From NCBI RefSeq assembly GCF_037975245.1, contig NC_092583.1, forward strand, positions 3,090,764 through 3,154,763: a stretch of DNA of 64,000 nt. Reading direction: 5' to 3'. Position numbers and translations under genes: made by a program. Shown one piece after another: positions 1-11,859 of this stretch. Every line of letters begins with the position of its first letter. The first letter of the stretch is position 1. The notes beneath the pieces are model-generated. The model was not told the DNA's origin. It saw nothing but the letters and a program-made list of their open reading frames with translations, and did no database searches. Source of the stretch: Apostichopus japonicus. Taxonomy: Eukaryota; Echinodermata; Holothuroidea; Aspidochirotida; Stichopodidae.

Positions 1-489
1 TTTGTTTTTCTTGAGGGTGGGGTTGGGGGCAATGGGGGTGGGGGAGCATGCTTCATTGGCAAATACTTGACGTCATAATCTGTACATGATCTATATACTA
101 CCAGCCATGGCCATGTACACAAACATTTGTGGAGTTAATGGTTAATGACCTTTTGGAGGAGGGAGAGGCAGGAGGAAGGGATGGGAGGAAAGAAACTTGG
201 AATTGGAATATATACACCACCAGGCCAAGTACATTTTCCCTTTCTCTCCTCTTATCTTCCACTTTCCCTGTTTTCTTTCCCTCTTACCCTCCCCACCCCC
301 TGACTTCTCCCCTTCCCCCACCTCACGACTTCTCCCACGAACCTCACTTGATTTGTGTGAGGATCCATCATGGCTCACCTCTGCTCACTATTAAGATTCT
401 AAGTGTATATAGATCGGGCAGTTTTGTACTGTAATAATTGTAACGTGTGTGCGGTTAGTATTGTAATTTAGTAATATTGGATGGATACA

Positions 490-1071
490 GGCCGCGAGAC
501 CGAAGGTCCGCGAGACCGAAGGTCCACGAGACCGAAATTAAAAAAGGTCCGCGACACCGAAGGTCTTCGAGACCGAGGTCCGCGAGACCGAAACTATAAC
601 TAGACCCACGAGAACGAAAGGAGCTCTAGGCCCCGCGAGACCAAAATTATTACTAGGCCTATAATAGTGGTATAGAAAAATATTACTACCGTTTAAATTA
701 CGTTGATAAAGCGCGTAATTAACAAGAATTTACAGCCATTTATTTTCATAGTCGTACCAGTGACTTGCGCAAGGGGGTTGGGGCGGCTTGAATTGACACT
801 AGGGCTCCACCAGTGGTGTAACCAGAGGGGGCGGGGAAGACCCCGCTCTCAAAAGTCTTGCCCCCACCCTCCCTGATGCCCCCAAACAAATTTTAGAATA
901 CAATATAAGTTAATAATACAATATTGCCCCCCCCTCCCTCCTTGTCAATATCTTTGACCCCCTCTGAAGCCCCTCTAATGAAAGAGTCTAGTTATACGCC
1001 TATCGATGGACCATCCATAGACCAATTTCGGTCTCGCAGACCTTCGGTTTTGCGGACCTTCGGTCTTGTGG
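490..1071. mobile_element. Element with long imperfect inverted ends (GAGACCGAAGGTC repeats)
   Basis: The left end carries repeated CGCGAGACCGAAGGTC units (about 490-630); the right end (1025-1071) carries their reverse complement, so roughly 45 bp at the tips can pair. An ATATTGGATACAG-like sequence flanks both sides (at 474 with a 4-nt insertion, and at 1079), a possible target duplication. No coding potential. An inner CAGTGGTGTAACCAGAGGGG end near 809 hints at a further nested remnant. Confidence 0.65.
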
Positions 1072-1420
1072 AATTCCCCATATTGGATACAGTAGTCGTT
1101 AGCACTAGGATGTCACATTGTCACCATAGGCGTAGGAGCCTCATTTGATTTGGGGGGGCTGTAACGACTTGCCCGAAAAATATAACCAAAATTTTTCGCG
1201 CGCAGAGTGGGCATTCCACATGTTAATGTGCATATCATATAGGCATTCATCGGTTATTACATCACATGCCAATAACATAAAATCATTTTCCGTCTTATCA
1301 CCCTTCCATATTGGTTATAATTATTGGGGAAGTCGTTACAACAATAATGATAATTATAATAATAATATAAGTTTAACCATTGAAAAACACATTGCAAATT
1401 CTTCTTCTTTCAGTAGGTGC

Positions 1421-1814
1421 CAGTGGCGGAGCTAGGGGTAGTGGTCAGGGGGGGGGGAGAGAATGGTCTGTAGGGGCGCTTTCGACACTATCTAAGCGGA
1501 GCGCCACCACAGGTTGGCGCGGAGCGTACAGAAATTTTTTGAGTAAAGATACTCCCTAGATCGCCGGAAATGACCCTTTCCGGGCCTTGCTAATTTGCAG
1601 ATAAACGAAGACTAAATAGGTGTCATTGCCATTTGTCAGAAAAGTGCACCAACAAAATGTGACAAATATCAATAGGTATTTGAGAGCGCAATAAAAAAGT
1701 CAATAATCGCGAATAAGTAAAAAGTGGTAAAAAGCTGATAAGGGCGCCAGCAGTCCATTTGAGTCCGTCAGGGGGGCATCCGCCCTCTCTGACTGTATGG
1801 ACGCTCCGCCACTG
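1421..1814. mobile_element. hAT-like MITE nested in the outer element
   Basis: 394 bp bounded by perfect 12-bp TIRs (CAGTGGCGGAGC / GCTCCGCCACTG), flanked by the exact 8-bp duplication GTAGGTGC (1413-1420 and 1815-1822). The duplicated bases belong to the internal repeat unit of the outer element, so insertion came later. No coding capacity; the CAGTGGCGGA tip is a common hAT end. Confidence 0.9.
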
Positions 1815-2215
1815 GTAGGTGCCCGAAAAATTCTCAGCATATTGCCCAAATTCCCCCCCCCCCCAAAAAAAATTGAAAAACACACTGCAAATTATTATTC
1901 TTTCAGTAGGTGCCCGAAAAAATTCTCAGCATATTGCCCGAATTTTCACCAAAAAAATTGAAAAACACTTTGCAAATTATTATTCTTTCAGTTGGTGCTC
2001 GAAAAATTCTCAGCATATTGCTCGAATTTTCACCCAAAAATTGAAAACACATTGCAAATTATTATTCTTTCAGTAGATGCCCGAAAAATTCTCAGCATAT
2101 TGCCGAATTTTCACCCCCCAAAAAATGAAAAACACACTGCAAATTATTCTTTTTCCAGTAGGTGCCCGAAAAATTCTTAGCATACTGCCCGAATTTTCAC
2201 AACAAAGTTTGGTTG
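1815..2215. repeat. Tandem ~85-bp repeats inside the outer hAT-like element
   Basis: Units read TTCAGTAGGTGCCCGAAAAA, then TTCTCAGCATATTGCCCGAA, then CACCAAAAAAATTGAAAAAC. About five diverged copies follow each other, and a truncated one lies left of the nested MITE. Confidence 0.85.
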
Positions 2216-2267
2216 GGGGGGCTGCAGCCCCCCCAGCCCCCCCGCCTCCTACGCCTATGATTGTCAC

Positions 2268-4589
2268 TGTTGGTGTACATGCATGTATGTCATTGATGAC
2301 ATAATATGTACCAAAAATAAACCTATTTTTACTTTATATGAGTTTGTTTCACATTAAATAATCTCTGATTTCAATAACTGATGCAGTCATGCTTGAAAGG
2401 GTCAGACCCCAAGCAGCCATTCCAAAAATACAGTAGCTACTCTCTATTTGTTGTCTTAGCAAGTTCCTCATTCAAAGTTCACCCTTTGTTTTGACTGCAC
2501 TAAAGGCATTCCATTGTGAAAACTTATATAGGGACGTTAACACACGGTTTATGTATTTAAGACCGTGAGGTGAATTAAGTAGAGAATCATTCGTTGACTT
2601 AAGTTCTGTGTTGAATATCTACTAAGAGTTTTATCGTGTCCTGAAACAAAAGCAAACCAGCATCCATTTTGTTCCAAGAGGGATTCAAGAGATTTTCGGA
2701 TTCCCATACATACAGACTATGGATTCTAGGCTAGCCGGAGTTCTGTGTGTTAATTAAAGCCAACAATGGAATATCAGGTAATGAGAAAAATAGTGTAGAA
2801 GCTTGCACGTGTGTTTAGTATCTATGATATTACACAGAGAGTAGATCCGTTTAGCTTAACTCGCTGAAGAACTCTAGTGGATTCTTATGTTTGGCTTGTA
2901 CTTACATGTATGAGAACAGCAACATGGGGTACAAGTAGAATTACACCAGTTGGTAGTTAATACAGGTACAAGGCTCCAAACTATAGGACCATTACTTAGC
3001 GTAATCTATTGGAGTAATAGAGTACCATTACTTAGTGTAAGTAGGGTTAATAGTACAAGGTTCTAAGCTATAGGACCATTACTTAGTGTAATCTATGGGA
3101 GTAATAGTACAAGGTTCCTAAGCTTGAGCACCATTACTTAGTGAAGGGTACTCTAAGTAACACTGTTATATGCTATGTTATAGCCTTGATATCAAACATA
3201 CTTTAAGTAACACTGTAGGGTTAAAGTATAGGTTCTAAGCATGTGTGTTCGAGTACCTAATCTTACACTAGTATTTATGCTATAATTCCAAGTAAACAGG
3301 TTAAACCCACAAGGTCAATTACAATTAAGTACAGGCTCAATTCAAAGTCTTGAAAGTGGCACAGGAGACCATAGAATATTTAGATTTCCATGGCAATGAT
3401 CACTTTTAGGTGTGATGGGAGAAGGGGGGTGGGGTGGAGGGTGGGAAAGCAGGCAGAGGTAAGAGTGAGGGAAAAGCTTAATTATTTTTATAGCATCTTC
3501 CATTACATCTTGTTTTGCAGAGAGATAGCATATAGAAACCTTCTATGTACATGTTAATTGATAAAAGTCCATTGGCATTTCCTAGCTCTGCAGATAAATA
3601 TCCCTTCTTTTATCTCTCTCTCTCTCGCTCTCTCGGCCTTATCTGAAAAAGTCTTGTAAATGATTGTGCGTATCACTCACAGTCGGCAAATTGCGGTCTT
3701 CTTGCACATCACTGTATGCAGAAACCAAACAGACCGTGAACACTTACTTGTCCTAGTAACGGTATAAAGAGCTTCTTCTCTCAAAAGTACAGTACTTTAC
3801 ATTGTACAGACTACAGTATAGCCTACCATGATCAAAGAGAGAAGTTATGCAGTGATTCGATAATAACTACAGAGCCGTGCCTAGCCAGCTGGAAGCCAGA
3901 CTTGTTGTTTTGGTAGGAAATAAAATGCGCAACATCAACTGAACCAGATGGACGAATTTAATCTACCTAAATGAATCTAGCCAAGGTCATTGATTTACTT
4001 ATCTTGCATACATATGCTGTACTGTTTACATACTGTACATGCAAAATCATATGTAGGTGTACTTATTTTAGATCCAGGCACTTTTTTATTATAGTGGGGA
4101 AGCATTTCTGCAGGCCTTTTTGCTTCTTTCATCTCATCACTGGGAATGAGATATCAATCTGCTTTTATTTACCACTTACATGACAAATGAATTGTTCTCT
4201 TTCTTATTGTAGGAGTTTGCTATTTGTGTTAAATTAAAGTGCTATGCCCTTATCCCTTACCCCCCCCCCTTCCTCCCTATCTAAAACTAACCTCTTCCTT
4301 CACCTCTTTGACAGACTATGACAGAACAAGTAATACCTACAAATACAGATGCCTTGCCCCATGGACCCCACCAAGGATTCTCCTCCCCTCCCCCCACACC
4401 CCCATTGTAGCCCCCTACTTTACATCCCAAACATTAACAGTATACTGCAACCTCTAATCAGAAAAACCATCTGCCAAAAAAGAAAAAAAAAACAAGTTCA
4501 TTTGGTTCATTGTATGGTAGTATGTTAGATTGTAACACTAAGTAGAATGCATACAGTACTGTAGTTCTAACTGTAGCCTTCATCTTTAT
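2268..4589. other. Gene-free stretch with a ~100-bp tandem duplication
   Basis: No exon recognised. Between about 2960 and 3260 a unit with ACCATTACTTAGTGTAATCT and AGTACAAGGTTC is repeated two to three times with changes. G-rich (3.42 kb), TCTC (3.61 kb) and C-rich (4.26 kb) tracts are present. Confidence 0.6.
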
Positions 4590-4997
4590 AAGGGCCCGGT
4601 CACACTATACCGTTTTTTTATCGGAATACTATCTGATTTTCCCGGAGGAATCGAAACTGCCAGTTTTTCGTTCGGGTCTTCTAGCCACAGTGATACAGGA
4701 CCTGATTTGCTATCTGTTGAGCCATTCCGATGTGGAATAGCCCTCTCCTAACTGTTGATATTGACTCCGTTTCCTTTTATCGGATAGCTATCCGATTTCT
4801 CTTACGATTTTTATCGTTTTTCGATGTGACGTCACTTCAGAATGTAGTCCGTTCCAGAACCCTTCAGATTTGGAGTAGGTATTCGAATATTCCACTGCGT
4901 TCATTACTTTCACTACCACAAACCTCACTCTGCGGCCTAAAATCGGAAAAATCGGACCGTATTCCGATAAAATATCGCTGTAGTGTGACCGGGCCTT
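4590..4997. mobile_element. MITE with GGCCCGGTCACACTA inverted ends
   Basis: The left end reads AAGGGCCCGGTCACACTA and the right end is its reverse complement with one base missing. The pairing continues inward for some 55 bp with mismatches (TTTATCGGAATAC against GTATTCCGATAAA). No coding capacity. The target duplication is not clear (AT-rich flanks). Confidence 0.85.
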
Positions 4998-5188
4998 AAA
5001 GAAGGAGGAAAGTACAGTATAAGGCATTATCAGGGATATATCCAGAATATCATGCAGTATAACAATAAAAAGAAGGGGGGGGGGGGAATGGAATACTTTA
5101 TAAAAAATACAGAATGTAACTTTTGCAGGCATCTAAAGATAGTGTGACTTAAGTGTAAAAGTGCACATACACAGTCTGTCGACGGGCT

Positions 5189-5332
5189 TTATTGCTGAGA
5201 GTTCCAACTCTTTTGCTGATTAATGGCTTTAGTTGCATCTTCCAATTTTCGTCTGAGCTGTGAAAGGTTCGAGGTGAAATATTGATCCAATTCATCATGA
5301 GAAGAGATGGGTGGATGTAGTCGACCAAACAT
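5189..5332 (-). CDS. Candidate small ORF or terminal exon, 47 residues, unknown
   Basis: On the minus strand a long pyrimidine tract ending CTTCTTCAAG GCATCCTAG runs straight into ATG. The frame encodes MFGRLHPPISSHDELDQYF and a charged, heptad-like stretch (SQLRRKLEDATKAINQQK), then TAA. The stop overlaps an AATAAA (minus strand, 5193-5188). It could be the last exon of an unseen minus-strand gene, a short protein, or chance. I do not recognise a family. An overlapping frame is also open, which weakens the case. Confidence 0.3.
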   Translation of the reverse strand: MFGRLHPPISSHDELDQYFTSNLSQLRRKLEDATKAINQQKSWNSQQ

Positions 5333-5342
5333 CTAGGATGCC

Positions 5343-8300
5343 TTGAAGAAGGAAGAAGGAATAAAAAGAAAAAAGATGGAAAACAAGAAGAAAAAAAAAC
5401 CAACGACGGTAGAGAATACTCGAAGTGCTGAAAATGAAAGAATATTAACGTAGAGGCGAGACACCAGCGTTTGCCCTGACCTTGGCCTTTTCTTGTAGTG
5501 TACACTTATACTTGCGGTGGTATCTTGAATCAAGGTGTCGTCTATCAGTTTCATTAATCAATAGTGAATTTCGTATCTGAGCAAAGAGAAGATTGCGACA
5601 AAAATTGTGCTTTTGAATTGTACTTTTCTAGGATAGTAAATGTATTATTATTAAAAAATATTAAAATATAAATTAATGCAAACTCACAGTGTAAGAAACT
5701 ATAGGTCAAGAAACTGCCAAAGTGTCATAAACTCTTAGAAAGGAATTTTTTTGGGTGGTCCATTTAGAAATACATTAATTTCAGTCATTACATTCATATA
5801 AATACTATCTGTACGGCCTACGCTACATTTGTAGTCTGTTTTTCAAGTTCTCTTTCCTAAATAGCTTTTTATGCACACAGAAGGTGACTGTTGCAATATA
5901 TTTTGACATATGCCGATTTCTTCCAATCAGAATCCTATGGAATCTGAACGAGCCAATCAGAATGCTAGAACCTGACATCTTCACTTTATGCGAAGTTAAT
6001 GTTCGACATTTGTAGATTTCCCATACATGTAGACAGTTTCTTCCAATCAAAAGTGTTACAGAATGTCATGTGGCAGAGTCCTGCCATCAAGATTGTAAGA
6101 AACTGAAATATGACAGTTTAATTTGACATCTAAGACTGATTTCTCCCGATCAGATTTTTAGAATCTGAATGAGCAAATGAGAACACTGAGAAATTGTGAT
6201 TTGTGGGGAAAGAGCATCAGATGTCAATTTCTCATGTAGTAGTAAGATGATTTTGTTCAATGAGACGGAGCATTAGTAACTGACATGCCAAGTTAGTTTG
6301 ACATACTGTAGATATGTGTATTTCAGGACCTAAGGCTTGCTCGGCATCCCATACATTAATTGTAGTACGTTAACCGATTTGCTCTGTTCACTTTATTGAC
6401 TTACCATATATGTGAACAATTTTTGCAGTGGTAAATGTTAACTTTGTACTGCATGACAAAGTCATTTAGAACTATTTTTGTCTAATACGTAATTAGTTTT
6501 CTTGGAAGGTAAGAAACAAAAACTGTGCTAAGTAAAAAAAAAAAAAACAGTTTGGCAGGACAAAGTCGCCTGGTGTCAGTGCTCAGACATTGTTTACATA
6601 AAGTGGTTTGCTTCTTTCACATCACCATGGCAATATCAAGACAGGTGCACATTTTGCTTTTTTCTTTAGAACTTTTGAAAGGTAAACCAATAAGAATGCA
6701 TTGTGATTATTTCAGTTTCACCCTGGTGTCCCACTCTCCTTTTAGTGTTAACCTCTCATGAGAAAATGCCTGCCTGTGGATTTTATAATGTTATGCAAAC
6801 TATGCTACTATCGTTATATAATGATCAATTTTCCAATATCTTGCCAAAGAGGTTCTTAACCTTCAATCAATCCCAGACTCTGAAGACTGTTAAATCGTGC
6901 AAATGAAAGTAAATAAACCTCCAGAGGAGACCAGTAGACTTTCCAAGTTTGAACTTTAGTATCCATGGTTTGACTCTCTAGCCTGAGAGTGCATAGGGGG
7001 AAGGGAGGGGGAGATGGGAGGGGGCGAGGGTATAGATGGGATAGCAATGAGATGGCAATCAGTGGCGTCAAGAGCCAGTTCTAGCCCGGGAAAAATGTCA
7101 CTGTTCCTTTCTTTTAATTATGCATCTTAGCTATCAAAAGTATATTTTAATGAAAGATATAATTTATCCCATATTTTCCCTGCAGCCCCTAATTGCCCTC
7201 AGGCTCTTTCATCTCCCATTCCCCCTCCCCCCCCCCCTCCCCATCTGCCAATATTGACAAAATTTTATGGTATTCAGGATTATGCATTCTGTTATCCTAT
7301 AGACAGCCTATAATGATATATATTTTGTAATGAAGGATTAAGCTATACCCATATTATGACTGCTTGTGCTTTTTTTGCCCCAAAGTGTGACCGTTTGTGA
7401 GAAGACTTCATGTGAAGATTTTCACCACCAAGATATACTATATCTACATGTATATGTTAATATCGACTGAACACTTGAGCAAGTCTACAGTAAATATGTC
7501 ATCATACAAGCCACATATGGCATTGGATTGGTCAAGTTTTTCTTTTATAATGTTCTTGTTCAATGTTTATTTTCTTTAATAGAAAACAGGTTTAACAAAT
7601 GGCAAAGTTATAAACATTTTACAATTTGACCTAATACTGATATTGGGCTCAATATTACTCACTACTGCTTCTTAGGATTCATACTGTGGTTTAAAAGTCT
7701 GTAAAAGTCTGTTATAACCATTTCTGTTCTTTTTTCTCTTCATATTTCTTGCACAATAGTTTACATCACCTTGAGCAAACCTGCTATGTCGCTTTTCAGA
7801 GAAAGTCAAATTTTTAAATTAAAAAGTGTGACATACAGTACATTGGTGAAGCTGTGTGAATCAAAACTGTTTGTGAATTACTGTAGCTTACAGTATGTTC
7901 AAATATCTGAGTTAACCGTATGCTGCCGCATGCCGTGCGGTTGGCAAACATGTGCTTTCCTTGTAGGTCAGAAGGGTAAATCACAAGGGTAAAATCATTT
8001 TAAATATCATAAGACATTTCTTCTACTCTTCATTGTCTGGAGGATCAATTGTTTATCAGACAATTGAATGCCATAAATATCATGCTGGGAAATATAACAT
8101 TCTACTAGGATCATGATTAAATTAAAGTTATGGCAAATGAATAATCCCATGGTACCACAAGCTTGTGGAATGGGGAGGGGTATGGGCTGGGGTATGGGGA
8201 GGGGTATGGGCTGGGGTATGGGCTGAGGGAGGGGTAAGGTAAGGTACTCTGAGTATTTTGTTTCACTGACATTAGACACATGAATAGTTGATTCATGGAA

Positions 8301-10375
8301 TAAAGTAGTGTTCCAGTATTGTGCAGCATTTTTGAAGACTGAACATTTGCCCAAGCACATGAAGTATCATCGTTCCTATGTGGAAAAATCTGCTAAACAT
8401 ATTTGCACAGTTTGTATACATCAATTTGCCCATCTTACAAAGCAATGCTATGCAAATCTATATTGCACTATGCAGTTTAGTTTTGCATAGTATATATTAT
8501 GCAAAGCTATATTGCATGATAGTTTTGCATACTATACACTATGCAAAACTATACTGCACCATGCTATATTATACATTATTCAATTGGTTGTTGCTGTGAA
8601 AGTTATAACTATTTTACTCCCCCTAATATAGATAATGTAGACCATTAATATTAATGTTGCACATTAATTATTAGCAATGCATGCTATCAACACACAAGAA
8701 AAAAATGCAAAAATTTGCCTATGCAGGGAATAGTTTTATTTTTGTATTGCATAGCAAAATGTTATGCAACAGGAGCAAATTTGCTATGGTGTTTTTACAC
8801 AGGACTCTGGCTTATTATGCACAAAAACTGCTACTTTGTACATTACATCCATGTAGTTGTATTACAGCTTAGCCATGTTGCATCTATACAGTAGGATAAG
8901 TATTCCCTGCACAGTAACAGATGTGTTAAGAGCATTCACAACTGTTACACAGAAGTTGAACACTAAATTATTCAAGCTGTCCTGTATTCAAGAAAAGTGG
9001 AACTTTTGTTGTTTATGTTTAAATTGACTCCAAGTATACTTCATTAAAGGATGTGAAGACTCGCGCACAAAGAAACGTCTAATGCCGGTAATTTGACCTA
9101 GTTTCGAATGAGGTGTAACAGAAGTGTTCGACAGCACCATCGATCCCAAAAATACGCACACAGCTTGCCACCTTCGGTAATTAGACACTAGTGTACAGTC
9201 AATGCATACAGCTACGGTCAATACCCACAACACAGTGTACATAGCAGCGATGGACATCTCTGGTCTAGATTAAAGATAACAAGGTATCAAGTTTCATTAC
9301 TGTCTGCATTTTGCAGCGACAAGAAGAAAATGTAATTTGCAAGCAACGGAAAGTTAACTTTTTCAGAGGGCGGCACGTGGTTTGGGGTGAGTCTTCAATG
9401 CCTTTAAAGACCCTGGGTGTGTCAACTGCACACTGTTCGTAATGTAGCACCCTAGGGGTATAATTCACATGTATGTAATATTTCTATATTTATACATATC
9501 AAGTTTTGAAAACGGGAGATTCAGCAATTCCAAAACTTGTTTCGTCCATCCACACAGAAAAAAAGATGCTTGCAAGTTCTGCTAAATAAATAGGATGCAT
9601 AGCTTTTCAAATATTGTAAAATATTGTCGATAAGACACTCAAGCTTGGATGATATCGTTCTTGCTCTTGCCTTAATGATGGCATTTACTTCCGCTTCGAT
9701 AATGGTAAGGAGATGGAAAGATGCTTTTTTTATGCCATGGTACCTGTCATGTATGAGGACTTTAGGAGAAAATGGCTGTTTGAATAAAGGGGAGGATGGT
9801 TTAATGGAGTAGTGGAGAGGATGGATTGATAGAGTTTGAGTATTTCTTAAGATTACAATTAAATTCTTGCTAGTGATCTTGTTTAATTACATGACATTTC
9901 AATTCTAATGATCCCAGTTCAGTCTTTAGAAGGGCATTGACTTGGGATAAAAGTATTTAGCTGAAGGGATCGCCATGGTGATGTGTGCTATTACTTGAAG
10001 GGATCGCCATGGTGATGTTTGTTATTACTGTAATCTAATCGCATCTCATGCGAATTTGACATCTGAGAAAAGAGGAATAGTTTAATACGCAACAAATATA
10101 GTCTGCAAAATTTGCTGCAGTAGCTTTCATATCAATGTGAATTATTTTTTTCAAAATGTATTGGCAGTTTTGTGGCAAAGTAAATCATGTGGAATAAAAC
10201 ACTGCTTATCATGAAACTTATATGTTTGTATTGCTTTGAATCTGCTGGAGCCTTGAAACTGTTGCACATCGTATCATGTTTACAGAACACTCATTTTGAC
10301 TAATTAGACATATACGTGGCTCATTCACACAGGGTATGTTCGTCAGTTGACAGTGTCTGATATTCATACACAGAC
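5343..10375. other. Gene-free stretch with minor repeats
   Basis: No exon recognised on either strand. It contains loosely repeated CCAATCAGAAT units (5.92-6.18 kb), a GGGGTATGGGCTGG minisatellite (8.16-8.24 kb), TATGCAAA-type repeats (8.45-8.57 kb) and a two-copy GAAGGGATCGCCATGGTGATG duplication (9.96-10.01 kb). Confidence 0.6.
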
Positions 10376-10878
10376 CAGAGATGTGCCCTCGTGGGGCGGC
10401 ACTGGGCGGCCCCGTCCAGCACTAAAAATTACCGCCCGGCACTGTCTTAAAAATCTTGAATGCCGCCCTGCAATATTTTCATCTAAAATCCCGACATTCC
10501 TAACAATATATTCAACATAAATTTGGCCTAACCAAAATGCCAAAATCATACAGACTAATAATGCATCAGTTACGCATGCGAGAAACATTACTTACGGCTC
10601 TCAATCGGTCCCTTGTGAAATCTCTTTGAAACAAACTAATAACTTTTACCCAGGTACGTAATATATTTTACTTAAAAAATTAAAAATGTAAATTGTTAGA
10701 AAAACTAGTACTTGTGTATGTGCTTAAAAAGTAACACAAGTGCCAGCATTTGGCATCTGAACACCTTCAAAAATCAAAAACTTTCTCAAAGGAGAGGGAC
10801 TTCCCCTCCCCCTTAGACCCCTTCCCCAGGACGGCGATCTTTATACCCGGCACTCAGGAAATCCTGGTCACATCCCTG
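10376..10878. mobile_element. Non-autonomous DNA transposon, CAGNGATGTG family, copy 1
   Basis: Ends CAGAGATGTG (10376) and CACATCCCTG (to 10878) are inverted with one mismatch, flanked by a direct 6-bp ACAGAC (10370-10375 and 10879-10884). Inside, both ends carry a GCCGGG/CACTGCC-like motif shared with copy 2 at 11.5 kb. No long ORF. Confidence 0.75.
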
Positions 10879-11521
10879 ACAGACGTATCTTTAAATGTCA
10901 TTTCCAGGTGTCTGACACTTGCTAAGTGTCACTTCCACGTGACCGTGTAATCTGTGTGAGACTTTGATTTATTTTGATAGGTCTCTGTCATCAAAATGAT
11001 TTGGGAAAATATCATCTGGTCTCTGTTTGTATATACTATGTACTGAATGTGAAAGATTACATGCTAAGATTGGCTTGGCCATTTTTGAAATAGTAAAATA
11101 ACATTGTGCTAGAAATATATAAATTGGTTACAAGGAGCAGCTTTTGAAAAAGAACAGGATTTTTCCTGCATTCCTGTCTCAATGTAGCTGCCCCCTTGTT
11201 ATTATTGTACTTTTCTACTTACCTGGTCTTCACATTGGTCACAGTTTAGCACTGTCTCACCCCCCCCCTCGGGGGCCCTCTCCTCCCCTCCTTGATATTA
11301 ATAATTATTTTGTGGTGTGGTAATACTGTTTGTTGCAGTTTGGGAATGACTAGTTTACTTTATGTTAATTATTTTATAATTCTGTGTTTGTGACAGTTTT
11401 TGGGAAGACCAGTTTACTTGATGTTAATTATTTTGTGAGACTGTTTTGTGTTGAAAAGTAATGTGAAGACATAAACGTGAATGAATCAAGACAGTGTTCG
11501 CTGACTTCTGGTAAAATTAAT

Positions 11522-11859
11522 CAGCGATGTGCTCAGGAATATTTGAGTGCCGGGCGGATTTGTGCGGTAGTGGGATCCAAGTCCTGGAGGAAGGAGTCTC
11601 AGGGGTAGGAGGCCCACTCCCCCCTTTGGAACAGTTTCAAATGAAGTATCATTAGATGGCAGATGCTATCTTTTCCAATTAATGGCGCAAACTTCTGTGC
11701 CAAGTGTTCACCCATATTTTGGTATTGGTAAAATTGATTAAATTTATCATCAAAAAAAGTGCTGGGCTGAAATGTTTAATATGCTGTTTGTGCTGGGTGG
11801 CATTTAGAAATGCCGGGCGCAACAGCCCTCCTCCGATGCCCGGTATGAGCACATCCCTG
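11522..11859. mobile_element. Non-autonomous DNA transposon, CAGNGATGTG family, copy 2
   Basis: Starts CAGCGATGTGCTCA and ends with the complement of CAGGGATGTGCTCA (to 11859): 14-bp inverted ends with one mismatch. Flanked by direct TTAAT. Both termini carry the GTGCCGGGC-like motif also seen in copy 1, so the two belong to one family although their lengths differ (338 against 503 bp). Confidence 0.8.

Larger units (their letters stand above)
1125..2259. mobile_element. hAT-like non-autonomous element, outer copy
   Basis: Perfect 14-bp terminal inverted repeats (CATAGGCGTAGGAG at 1125, CTCCTACGCCTATG ending 2259) are flanked by an exact 8-bp direct repeat ATTGTCAC (1117-1124 and 2260-2267). 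An 8-bp duplication with short TIRs is the hAT pattern. The inside holds five to six diverged copies of an about 85-bp unit with GGTGCCCGAAAAATTCTCAG, and no transposase. A second element is inserted in it at 1421-1814. Confidence 0.85.

Noticed and set aside
7057-7075. CAGTGGCGTCAAGAGC, a hAT-like tip
   Set aside because: No matching inverted end or target duplication was found nearby.
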